29,814 nucleotides of DNA, from assembly GCA_019634245.1 (NCBI GenBank), contig JAHQVR010000233.1, positions 1 to 29,814 of the forward strand. Reading direction: 5' to 3'. The translations under genes were made by a program, and so were the position numbers. The notes below the pieces were generated by a model, which searched no databases, was not told the DNA's origin, and worked only from the letters and a program-made list of their open reading frames with translations. Origin of the DNA: Gammaproteobacteria bacterium (lineage in GTDB: Bacteria; Pseudomonadota; Gammaproteobacteria; Granulosicoccales; Granulosicoccaceae). Position 1 is the first letter of the stretch, and every line of letters begins with the position of its first letter. This document shows, piece after piece, positions 15,039 through 23,880 of the stretch.

Positions 15039-18000
15039 TTAAAAGTGATACTGATAGTTCAAACCAAACGAAGTGAACCCCACACCGAAGCTGTTATCTG
15101 AACTCTGTTGACGGTCATGGTTCAATTCAACACTGAGTTCATCAGAGCCAAATACTCGTATACCAGCACCCGCATCAACTTGTAGTCCGAACGATTTATC
15201 TGGCCAGCTATGACCGACGCTACCGTTAAAGTAGTAGCGCGGTGATGAGGTTTGGGGGTAGGAATTATTGATCCCACCGCGCGACAGAGACGCAGCCAAG
15301 GCTAACGTTGTGGCCTCTCTTGCTAACACCGTATCCAGTGTGGTTCGCTGAGACAGGCGCAGCTCTTCGGGTAATTCTGCGCGCCGATCAAACACCCGCC
15401 GCCCCGCGACAATCCCTGTAGACCACACATTACTGCCAACGTTTCCTCTCAGGCCCAATTGCGCAGAGGCCTGTAACCCTCTTGCCACTTTATTACGTTC
15501 AACTCGCGTCGCAATTTCCGTCGCACTGGCCTGAATTTTTATAAATTCGCGCGCCCCCAGCATATGATCCAAGCCTATCGTGGCCCGATGTTGCACTGCT
15601 GCAATTCGTAGTTCTGGAGAGGAATCCACTGGTTCACTGTAGGCAAACTCAACATTTAGCTGAGTTTCTTCAGAACGGCTTTGCCTAACATGTTCCACAT
15701 TGGCATAACCATAGTTGATGTCTTCCGAAAAGGTGTATCCAGTGGTCAAACGGCTGTGTGCCAGCCTATTACCAAAGAATAGGGATAGTGACACATCACT
15801 ACGTTCCGCATTATTTAAGAGAAAAAACTTGTCCGAACTGAATTGAGAGTTGACTATTTCCACGCCAAAACCGAGTTGGTTGTTTAGTAGCGTGTGTCGC
15901 ATTTTGACACCCGATTGGCGAATCCCTAATCCTCTGTACAACGAATTTGAAACAGTTGCCGAGGTGAAGCTAGGATAAAAACTGCGCATGGAGACGTATT
16001 GTTCGAGTGCTATCTGTCGATCCGTCCTTGTCGGTCCATTTTCCATCGCATCCATGGCGAGAATATAGGCTTGTTCATCTTTGCCCAGTTGCCTTAAGGC
16101 CAATATCTGATTTCCCACTGACACTTGATTACCACTTTGTAGTAACGCCGCTAAAGCCATGGCGTCCTTTTTGTGTAGCGCCATACCCACTTGCTGCCAG
16201 GCAGGTGATTTCAATCGTTGCTCGTGTAACTGCGACATTAGGATCTGCGCATGCTCGTGTCTCTGAGTGCTCATTAGCCATGAAATAGCCATGTCTTGTT
16301 GCCAAAACCGCTCAAAAGCGACATCAGAAAAATCATTTTGGAGCATATAATTAGTCCATTGCTCCTGCTCTGTTGCGCCACCGTATCGCGCGAGCAACCT
16401 GCCATACTGACGCACGAGTGCTCCCTGCTCCTGCGCCGTACTCTCTGCAAGAATGGGACGTAATCTTTGCAATGCGTATCGCCTCACTAGCAGCGACTTT
16501 TCCGCACTGCCACCCAATTCGAGCGCATCGGCGTACGTTAACAACATGCTGTAGTCAGTATCGATAGTATCGAGAGAGTGCTCAAACCAGGAGATACTTT
16601 GTTTAGCATCTCCAATCTGCAAATAGCCAACAGCGTACGGGGCCCAAAGTTCCGATTCAGTTTTAGCTAATACATAGTGATTGTCCAAAAACTGCTGTAT
16701 TTTTTCCCGATCCCCACTGGCGATATGTAGCCAAAGCATTCCACTTAATGCGTTGGCATTTTTCGGACTAAGTTCTAACGCCTTTTCATAGGCCCTTTTG
16801 GCTGAAGCCTCATCACCTTTCTGCAAATGCACCGAGGCTACTGCAGACCAATACTCAGGAAATTTCAACAATTCAGGGTTGTCTGCATGATCAAGAAAGG
16901 GGTCTGCCAATTCGCTATTTCCACTTTTTATTGCGAGCACCAATCCTTGCAAAGCCATGTCTACAGATCGATCATCTCGCCAAAATTCTGCAGCAGCCTG
17001 GATGGCCTGATCACGTCGACCAGAAGCATCAAGCGTTCGCACAATGCGGGTGCTCTGTTTATTGCGTTGGACATTACTTTCCACATCTCTTACTAATGGC
17101 TTGACGAGTTGTGCCAATTTCGGTTTGTCATAGCGCCATGCAATTTCCGACAAGATCAGTGCCTGAACATCTGTTGCAGTACTTCCTAATGTTCTCCCAA
17201 TCAGGGCTTCAGTCAAATTTGCAGCTTTGTCCGGTTGATTCAAAAACCAATGCAGTTCAATTCGGTTTAGTGAACTCTCGGTTGTATCACCCACAAGCTT
17301 TGCATACTGGGTCCAGGCGTTCAGCGATTGTTCATAGTCTGCATGTCTTTTGTGTAATTTTGCTAACGTTCGGTGAATATTCGGGTCAACACCATGTTTA
17401 TTCTCAAGTTCTAGTAGCGCTGCAACCGCAAGTTCGGGCCGGCCGTCAAGTTCATAGAGTTTCACCAAGTCCTCAATATCCTTAGCGGTGTACTGTTGAC
17501 GCTGCAACAATGCCAATTTTGCTTCGGCAGCAGAACCGGGCTGTAAATTCATCGTTGCTAGTCGAGTTACTTGGTCCAGCGCCTCAACACCTTCCGCCTC
17601 GGCTGCCACAACCTGCCACTGGGCCTGAGCGCTAACTGGGTCACCAGTCCACTCAGAGAGCTGCGCCAAGCGTCGACGGTACTCAATGCTATCCGGATTC
17701 AGCGCTACCGCTTTTTCAGCCCAAAAATAAGCGGCCTCTAAATCGGGTTTTGCCATGGCGAGATCGATCTGTAGTGCGATGGCCTCGATGTCATCAGGGT
17801 TTAGAGCAAGTATGGCTTGATTCCATTCATGCACAGAGTCCGATGCCCCCATTTGTTGAGCAACAACAACTCCTTGCCTCAGTACATCTACGTTGCCCGG
17901 ATTTTCCTTAATTGTTTTCGCTGATCTGGCTAGAACTTTTTCTCGATCACCGCTGGCTATCAACAGGGCTTGAATTTTTCTTTCGTGTGTAAAGCGCTCG

Positions 18001-18971
18001 ATCTCTGTGTCGCCAACATCGATCAGGCTTAAAAGACGCGCCGCTTCTGCCGGCTGGCCAGAGGCTTCAGCCCATCGAGCGGCTTCCTGATACCACTGAC
18101 CTGCATTAACTTGATCTACCAACGCAAGCTTACGATAGGCGTCAACAGCAGCATCAGGCCGTTCCACTCTTAAGTATGCCTCTGCCAGCGACTGTAACTC
18201 TTTTGCAGATAAATCCTGCGCAGCACTAAGATTTTTTACCAAGAGCTCTAAATTGTGTTCATCACCGATTGCCTTAAGCTGGTCCAACAAACTTACAGAC
18301 AACTGAAATTTTTGCTCTGAACTCCCAGAAGATGCAATGGCTTCTGAGTAACAGTGTGCAGCTAAATCGACCTGCTGTATGGCTGAAAAATACTCCCCGC
18401 AGTGTACGTACCAGGCCTTTTCTGGGCTAGTTTTAGCCAATTTTTCGTAGAACATCTGTGTGTTAGTCGAATCACCGTGCATCTTGGATAGAACCAATCC
18501 GCGCTCCAACAGCTCAACACTCTGCAATTCATGCTTTTCTAGTAAGGTCTCTAACAAACCACCCAAGTTAGCCTTTCTCACATAATCGGCACCTTCCTGA
18601 TCAATCATCACAGACTCGGCAGCGGCCATCTCGAGATCTAAAATGAAACGACTGGTGCTGCTTATGTCCAATGTAGGATTAGCCCTCAGTACCGAATAGG
18701 CTTCATCTATTTTATTTTCCCGAAACAACGCAACGGCAGCAGCCGCAGCTTCCTCCGAGTCATAGTCTCCGGACGCCAACCTAGCTCTTAAATAGGCTAT
18801 ATCTAGTTGATCGACGTCTTCAGTGGTGATAGAACGCTTTGCAGTATCATTCTCAATAAGAGTTTGACTAGATGGTAGTAGAACAAAAAAAGCAACCGCG
18901 AACAGTCCTGCTATAAAAGCAAGCGCGAGCGGGCTTAGTAACTTCTCACGCTGGACAGTTGAGGACGGCAT
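15039..18971 (-). CDS. pelB: PelB, TPR and beta-barrel outer-membrane exporter of Pel polysaccharide
   Basis: The 1310-residue protein is longer than P. aeruginosa PelB (about 1190). It has one N-terminal membrane segment (LALAFIAGLFAVAFFVLLP), then many tetratricopeptide repeats through the periplasm (for example KRAYEKALELSPKNANALSG and ALNPDSIEYRRRLAQLSEWT). The last 316 residues (about 995-1310) are amphipathic beta strands ending in the aromatic terminus NYQYHF, as in outer-membrane barrels. In P. aeruginosa the TPR region binds PelA and the barrel exports Pel. ATG 18971 has AAGGA 8 nt upstream and lies within the pelA end (26-nt overlap); a TTG at 18998 is less likely. It is the last gene of the pelA-pelB unit. 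Confidence 0.9.
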   Translation of the reverse strand: MPSSTVQREKLLSPLALAFIAGLFAVAFFVLLPSSQTLIENDTAKRSITTEDVDQLDIAYLRARLASGDYDSEEAAAAAVALFRENKIDEAYSVLRANPTLDISSTSRFILDLEMAAAESVMIDQEGADYVRKANLGGLLETLLEKHELQSVELLERGLVLSKMHGDSTNTQMFYEKLAKTSPEKAWYVHCGEYFSAIQQVDLAAHCYSEAIASSGSSEQKFQLSVSLLDQLKAIGDEHNLELLVKNLSAAQDLSAKELQSLAEAYLRVERPDAAVDAYRKLALVDQVNAGQWYQEAARWAEASGQPAEAARLLSLIDVGDTEIERFTHERKIQALLIASGDREKVLARSAKTIKENPGNVDVLRQGVVVAQQMGASDSVHEWNQAILALNPDDIEAIALQIDLAMAKPDLEAAYFWAEKAVALNPDSIEYRRRLAQLSEWTGDPVSAQAQWQVVAAEAEGVEALDQVTRLATMNLQPGSAAEAKLALLQRQQYTAKDIEDLVKLYELDGRPELAVAALLELENKHGVDPNIHRTLAKLHKRHADYEQSLNAWTQYAKLVGDTTESSLNRIELHWFLNQPDKAANLTEALIGRTLGSTATDVQALILSEIAWRYDKPKLAQLVKPLVRDVESNVQRNKQSTRIVRTLDASGRRDQAIQAAAEFWRDDRSVDMALQGLVLAIKSGNSELADPFLDHADNPELLKFPEYWSAVASVHLQKGDEASAKRAYEKALELSPKNANALSGMLWLHIASGDREKIQQFLDNHYVLAKTESELWAPYAVGYLQIGDAKQSISWFEHSLDTIDTDYSMLLTYADALELGGSAEKSLLVRRYALQRLRPILAESTAQEQGALVRQYGRLLARYGGATEQEQWTNYMLQNDFSDVAFERFWQQDMAISWLMSTQRHEHAQILMSQLHEQRLKSPAWQQVGMALHKKDAMALAALLQSGNQVSVGNQILALRQLGKDEQAYILAMDAMENGPTRTDRQIALEQYVSMRSFYPSFTSATVSNSLYRGLGIRQSGVKMRHTLLNNQLGFGVEIVNSQFSSDKFFLLNNAERSDVSLSLFFGNRLAHSRLTTGYTFSEDINYGYANVEHVRQSRSEETQLNVEFAYSEPVDSSPELRIAAVQHRATIGLDHMLGAREFIKIQASATEIATRVERNKVARGLQASAQLGLRGNVGSNVWSTGIVAGRRVFDRRAELPEELRLSQRTTLDTVLAREATTLALAASLSRGGINNSYPQTSSPRYYFNGSVGHSWPDKSFGLQVDAGAGIRVFGSDELSVELNHDRQQSSDNSFGVGFTSFGLNYQYHF

Positions 18972-21900
18972 CGCCAGTATCCTTGGATTTGAACTCAAAG
19001 CGGTAGGTGCTGTCCGTTAGCCTGATTGCCTGCACAGTTTCCTTGGAACTGCTAATGGAACATCCGGCTACAGTCAAGCCACCAATTTCAAGCACTACGG
19101 GTTGATGGCCTGACAGGCGAAATCGGACGGTAGAACCCAAACTATCCCAGTTCTCCACTTTGGCATTGGCAGTTACGAGATAGGGAGACCACGGCTTCGT
19201 TCTTTGCGTCTTAAACAACACCGTATCTGATCCGTCACTGTGAATATAAACACCATCATGCAGCCTCTTAGCACCTACGATTCCCTTGCTGTTGACGAGG
19301 TCAGGCCAAGCAGTGGAATCCAAAATACGTAATGAACGTATGGAGCCCAACCCATTGAGCTTCCAACTACCATCTAGATAGCGGGCAACTCCAGCGCTTC
19401 GAAAATCGGGAACTTTGATTGCGTATTCGCTGGCGTAAATCGGAAAAGGATCTTCGTCAACAGCCCAATCGTATATTTCTTCTAAAGACTGTATAGAGGC
19501 GGCTTTGGTACCAGCATAAAAGTGGTAATAAATGTTCATCGGTTTCAATCGACGCGGCTTATCGGTGAGCTCCATCGTTTCGATCACACGACGAAAACCA
19601 TCAAAAGGACCTTTCCAATTGTTGGTGTACACATTCTCATTCATAATAGGAGCCAAGGCTTGTACATAATTCCCTGATGTTAATGCCATGGGGGAAACTG
19701 TGGTCAGCGTTGGAGTCAGTGAACTAATAACCGTATTCCCACCGTTTAGATTAGCGATGCCAATTTCTTGGGTAACAGCCAGTGCACGTTCTGTAGCGAC
19801 AGCCTCACCACTCCATAAAAACACCTCCACTTTTTTGTCTTTCGGTGCAAGTTCGGAATTGATGAAACCTACTGAACCTGCAATCTCTCTATCCACGTTG
19901 TAGCGATAGCCTTCCACGGGTAGATTGTACTGACCAGACTTCGGCCAACGAGAGACTTTATGCCAATCATAAGGATGGCTAAAAGAATGGGAGGCCAGTT
20001 CGACATTGGGCATTGAAAAAATCGAACGCATAGTGGTTTTCATTCGCGCTTGTCTATCCGCATATTGAGGCAGATTCTTCATTTCCGCTTCAACCACCGA
20101 TACTGTATGCGGATAGTCGTAGCGGGTTAAAAATTGCTCCTGTATTACTTCTGCGCCGAGTTTCTTTCCAGGTATCTCAGCCCATGACGGTAGCGCATCA
20201 CCATCGATATGCGAAAACCATAGCCGTTTGCCATTTTCTGTAGTCACATCGGGCATAGGCAACGTTCGCAGCTTTAGAGCCTGCGTAAGGAATTCGTAAG
20301 GATCAATAACCCAATAAGCTACATTGTTCACGTCCACGTCTACCGTGGCCGGATAAAGTGCAAGCCCACCCCAGGGCCCTGTAACAACCAAATCCGCTCG
20401 GTTTTGGTTGTTATCACTAAGAGAAAGATGCACCGTGTTGGTATCCGATTTACTGCGAGCATGGATACCCAACTGATCAATTCTGGGTGGCAGCGAACGT
20501 TCAAAACCCACTAAGGCACTGGATTGTTCAACGCCTGTAGTCTCTAGATCAATCGGTGTAATAGAATGGACTCCCAACTGCTCTGAGAAATCTGTATTCA
20601 GAGAAAACCCCGGAACCCCCAGCATGGCGACAGGCGTACCGGCACGCATACTCATTAATAGAAATTCTCGAACTCCCTCAACACTGTATGTCGAATTTGC
20701 CCAGGTAACAATTCCAGCTAATTCACCAGCAGCGAACTTTTCAGGCAATCCCGATGTAGCTACATCATGGTATACCGGCACATAACCTTTATATTCTAAC
20801 GGTGTGGCGATAAACCGATGTACTTCACTGACAGCCTGCGTGCCACTGTTTTTACTGTCGAACAAAAGCAACACTTCTCTGGGCATGACTTCCAAAGAAC
20901 CAACACCCACTGCATCCAAAGCAGGATTGCTCACCCACGGAATGAACCCATGTTCAGCGATTTTTCTTGCAACGGAGACAGACTGACTTTTATGCCCTGG
21001 ATCGACATAGTCGATGGCAATTACGTCAAAGCCGTAGGTATTTTTTGCTGCGTTTAACGTATCCAGTAGCCAGCGCCTGTCATTGTTCGACACTGGCCTG
21101 TAACTAGAGGTTTCATTGTTCCAGGACGAATACAAAGACTCAGCCGCAAGAGCATCCAGATGGTTACCAATTTTTGGTAAGACTTCAAAACCCCGGTTAG
21201 CAATAAGCTGAATGTGTGAATGGCGCTTCTTAACTTGCGAGACAAACGCTACTAAACCACGCTGCTGAAGTTCCCTGGCCTGCGCAGTGGTAGCATGGAG
21301 TTGATAACTATCCAGAGTATCCAAGAACAATCCATCGTAACCCTGGCTGCTGAGCCTATCGACCTGCTCCAAAAGAAATTCTACCCAACCTTGAACTGAT
21401 AGATCCATGACCCAACTGTTCCATGCAGGATTTTTCCCCATAATCCACGCAGGATCGATTTGAGCACCGTAGGATCTTGTCGGACCCACCTCACCGACGC
21501 TTAAGTAGGCAAAGAGTTCGGTACCAGAGCGCTTCAGCGCTTCAATTTCTTTTGGTTCTATATTGTCTGGTTCAAGCACAAGTCGATCAAACTGGGACCA
21601 CACATTGATCGACGGCTTGGCCCCATAAAAAAGTGCAACGCTCTTACCCACAATGTTGCCACGGTCTACCACCGTCTCGGACACCTCGTTGCTCGTTACG
21701 CCCAACGCGGTCGCTACAGGCAAAGCGGCATTGACCACAGGAGATGTAGAAGATGTTTCCAGTGTCGCAATTTCGAACTCATTGTTGTGAGGGGCTTGTG
21801 CCATGCCCGGTCTTAACTGAATATTTGCAGCCAGAGACTTAAAAGCAGAATCGGCTAATCGCGAAAACGAATCTCTGCTGGTTTGTTGAATATCCCCAGA

Positions 21901-22287
21901 CCACACCACCTTTTGAGTAGGCAGATCGACTATCTTCATTGATAACGCCAATTCAGACTTTTGTTCGACTGGAGATCCACTTCGCCAACGGCTCACTTCT
22001 CCTAGGACGGCATACCGATATTTTCGACGCTGAGCGGGAGTTAACTCTTCTTCGCTTGAAATTCCTGATATCTGATCAATGTTTGTAATACCACGAGCTC
22101 GGAGATGTGTTTCGAGCATCCTGGCAGCATTGTCTCCGGCTGACGACGATACCGTTTTGTTATGCAGAGGAATTACAACCCAACGTTCCTGCTCATAAAC
22201 CGGCTCAGTGACCTGTGTTTGCACGGTAGTGCAAGAGCTGAGTACCAGCCCAACCAGCACAACCAAATTTAAAACAAGATTACGCAC
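18946..22287 (-). CDS. pelA: PelA deacetylase/hydrolase with an N-terminal PelC-like lipoprotein domain
   Basis: The 1113-residue lipoprotein (GTG start, lipobox LSSC, Cys19) has an extra N-terminal domain (20-160) similar to PelC of this locus: RWVVIPLHN, MLETHLRARG and VVWSG match PWVLLPIQN, LLETQLRARG and VLWQG. The classical PelA follows. The glycoside hydrolase part (215-475) shows GYDGLFLDTLDSY with Asp323 and AAESLYSSW with Glu383. A Rossmann-like part spans about 480-680. The polysaccharide deacetylase has SHIDGD with Asp695 and Asp697 and ASHSFSHP with His767 and His771. These residues sit 163-167 positions later than their recalled P. aeruginosa counterparts (D160, E218, D528, D530, H600, H604), which fits insertion of one whole domain. 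It deacetylates and trims Pel in the periplasm. pelB overlaps its end. Confidence 0.92.
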   Translation of the reverse strand: MRNLVLNLVVLVGLVLSSCTTVQTQVTEPVYEQERWVVIPLHNKTVSSSAGDNAARMLETHLRARGITNIDQISGISSEEELTPAQRRKYRYAVLGEVSRWRSGSPVEQKSELALSMKIVDLPTQKVVWSGDIQQTSRDSFSRLADSAFKSLAANIQLRPGMAQAPHNNEFEIATLETSSTSPVVNAALPVATALGVTSNEVSETVVDRGNIVGKSVALFYGAKPSINVWSQFDRLVLEPDNIEPKEIEALKRSGTELFAYLSVGEVGPTRSYGAQIDPAWIMGKNPAWNSWVMDLSVQGWVEFLLEQVDRLSSQGYDGLFLDTLDSYQLHATTAQARELQQRGLVAFVSQVKKRHSHIQLIANRGFEVLPKIGNHLDALAAESLYSSWNNETSSYRPVSNNDRRWLLDTLNAAKNTYGFDVIAIDYVDPGHKSQSVSVARKIAEHGFIPWVSNPALDAVGVGSLEVMPREVLLLFDSKNSGTQAVSEVHRFIATPLEYKGYVPVYHDVATSGLPEKFAAGELAGIVTWANSTYSVEGVREFLLMSMRAGTPVAMLGVPGFSLNTDFSEQLGVHSITPIDLETTGVEQSSALVGFERSLPPRIDQLGIHARSKSDTNTVHLSLSDNNQNRADLVVTGPWGGLALYPATVDVDVNNVAYWVIDPYEFLTQALKLRTLPMPDVTTENGKRLWFSHIDGDALPSWAEIPGKKLGAEVIQEQFLTRYDYPHTVSVVEAEMKNLPQYADRQARMKTTMRSIFSMPNVELASHSFSHPYDWHKVSRWPKSGQYNLPVEGYRYNVDREIAGSVGFINSELAPKDKKVEVFLWSGEAVATERALAVTQEIGIANLNGGNTVISSLTPTLTTVSPMALTSGNYVQALAPIMNENVYTNNWKGPFDGFRRVIETMELTDKPRRLKPMNIYYHFYAGTKAASIQSLEEIYDWAVDEDPFPIYASEYAIKVPDFRSAGVARYLDGSWKLNGLGSIRSLRILDSTAWPDLVNSKGIVGAKRLHDGVYIHSDGSDTVLFKTQRTKPWSPYLVTANAKVENWDSLGSTVRFRLSGHQPVVLEIGGLTVAGCSISSSKETVQAIRLTDSTYRFEFKSKDTGDAVLNCPA

Positions 22288-22307
22288 GTCTTCTGTTCTA
22301 TTCCGTT

Positions 22308-22321
22308 GTCAACCGATTGAT
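22308..22321. promoter_or_regulatory. FleQ-box-like palindrome before pelA
   Basis: GTCAAC-CG-ATTGAT matches the FleQ box GTCAAT-NN-ATTGAC at 10 of 12 defined positions. It lies 21-34 bp before the pelA GTG, where a bound regulator could affect start or elongation. FleQ controls pel in P. aeruginosa in response to c-di-GMP. A chance match is possible, but see the second site at 28703. Confidence 0.35.
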
Positions 22322-22340
22322 AAGGGATGAAATCTACCTA

Positions 22341-22368
22341 GACGCGCACGCCAGACAACCGGCGCGTC
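22341..22368. repeat. GC-rich inverted repeat in the pelG-pelA gap
   Basis: GACGCGC (22341-22347) and GCGCGTC (22362-22368) form a 7-bp stem with a 14-nt loop. No T run follows on either side, so it is not a standard terminator. It lies in the 191-nt gap between pelG and pelA, which is long for an otherwise overlapping gene set, and may be a processing or regulatory structure. Confidence 0.35.
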
Positions 22369-22478
22369 AATAGTTACAACGAATCGAAGCACTTAATATT
22401 CCACTCGGCGTACCGAGGATATGGGCTTGCTTCACATTGAGACAAGCTTCACGATATGCACATTCTGCACTAAAGGGT

Positions 22479-23879
22479 TTATAACGTATCCGAAACCGAA
22501 ACCATCGGTTTACGCTCTTTCATAAACGTCCGAAATTCAATATTGTCTAGTTCCTTAGAGAGCAAATAGATACCGACAAACGTGGTTAGGGTCATTGACA
22601 GACCAAACCCATAGCCATAATAAACAGGGCCTAATAGAATTGAGATCCATGAGAAAACTCCATTGGTTACAAACAGAGTCATACACAGATATAAAGCATC
22701 CTTGAGCTTATCGAGATAAAACGACACGTTGAGCATAGCCAGCATCAACACTTGTGCAGCCACCCCCACAAGATCGATGTAATATAGATGAACGTATTTT
22801 TCCGAAATACCCAACCAATCAATAATCACTGGCCCTAACAAATACAATAACAACACGGTGACACCCTGCACCCGGATAATCTGGAACAAACCTTCTCGTA
22901 CAGCGATCACCATCTGATTACCTAAAATTTCGATTTCCTGCAAACTGGCGTTACCTCTCACAGCTGCAAAGAATCCCTCATAAGCTTCTGCAAAGTCAGT
23001 TTCGATACGAAGTAAAAAGACAGCCATACCCGGTATGATGCTCAGGTATGCCAGAAATATTGGTAGATCGTAAATAACTGAAGCTCGAAGTGGCCCAATA
23101 ACCGCCTCCGAGGTTCCTGGATACAGCCAGAATATAAGTTTATCTACCCATATCCCGGCATTGTAAAAAAAACCCACTGCAATCAGCACTGGAAATATCT
23201 GCGTTCGCTGCATAAAGTCCTTCCTAAGAACTTCATTCACTGGATACTCTGGAATAACGACGCCCAGCATCAAAAACAATAATACCGAGTGCCCAATCAA
23301 TAACCCTACTAGCAAGCCCTCTAATCCATATGAAAGCAACACAAAAGACAATAGTACCGTCGTAGAGTAACCAATGCCGAATGCATACAAAATGACTTTA
23401 AATTGTTTCAATCCAGCGACAAATATAACTACAATCCAAATGTTTGACAGCGCTACAAAGTTGACAAGTAGAAGACACTCGTAGGCAAAGGACTCGTGAA
23501 ATACTGTAAATGCGAGTGCAACACCAATGAATGCGCTAACAGTGGTAGTTACTAGCAGCGCTCCAAATAAGTTTGCGTTGATGATTCGCTCTCGACCTTC
23601 ATAGAGTCGATCGGCTACGAAGCGAGTGAACACGAGTTGCAACAATCCAGTGAGCACAAGTGACCCACCCATAATCCAAGTCACAGAGGTCGTAAATTGC
23701 TTAATTTCGAGGCCACCGACTTTTTGAGATAACGCCACGAGCCCAATAAGCATGACACCTAATATGGATAATACCCATGGTCCTGCGCTAATCAACCCAG
23801 CAAAGCCATAGGCTTTTAACGTACCGGTAAACGAATCATCATTCAAATATTTGCGTAGTTCGAAGCCTATACCAGCCAT
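22479..23879 (-). CDS. pelG: PelG, multispanning inner-membrane Pel transporter
   Basis: The 466-residue protein has about 12 membrane segments and resembles polysaccharide flippases of the PST/MOP type. In P. aeruginosa PelG works with PelD, PelE and PelF in an inner-membrane complex that makes and moves Pel. The start MAGIGFELRKYL is the characteristic PelG N-terminus. ATG 23879 has GAGG 9 nt upstream inside the pelF end, and the pelF stop is 1 nt before it. A longer frame to 23948 would add 23 residues encoded within pelF and is rejected. It is the last gene of the pelC-G unit. Confidence 0.92.
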   Translation of the reverse strand: MAGIGFELRKYLNDDSFTGTLKAYGFAGLISAGPWVLSILGVMLIGLVALSQKVGGLEIKQFTTSVTWIMGGSLVLTGLLQLVFTRFVADRLYEGRERIINANLFGALLVTTTVSAFIGVALAFTVFHESFAYECLLLVNFVALSNIWIVVIFVAGLKQFKVILYAFGIGYSTTVLLSFVLLSYGLEGLLVGLLIGHSVLLFLMLGVVIPEYPVNEVLRKDFMQRTQIFPVLIAVGFFYNAGIWVDKLIFWLYPGTSEAVIGPLRASVIYDLPIFLAYLSIIPGMAVFLLRIETDFAEAYEGFFAAVRGNASLQEIEILGNQMVIAVREGLFQIIRVQGVTVLLLYLLGPVIIDWLGISEKYVHLYYIDLVGVAAQVLMLAMLNVSFYLDKLKDALYLCMTLFVTNGVFSWISILLGPVYYGYGFGLSMTLTTFVGIYLLSKELDNIEFRTFMKERKPMVSVSDTL

Positions 23880-23880
23880 A

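Noticed and set aside
16007..17485. Plus-strand open frames opposite pelB
   Set aside because: Short, low-complexity translations without ribosome sites or recognisable domains; shadows of the real gene.
22404..22417. Small hairpin CTCGG-CGTA-CCGAG in the pelG-pelA gap as a terminator
   Set aside because: Five-bp stem without a T run on either strand; not enough to call a site.
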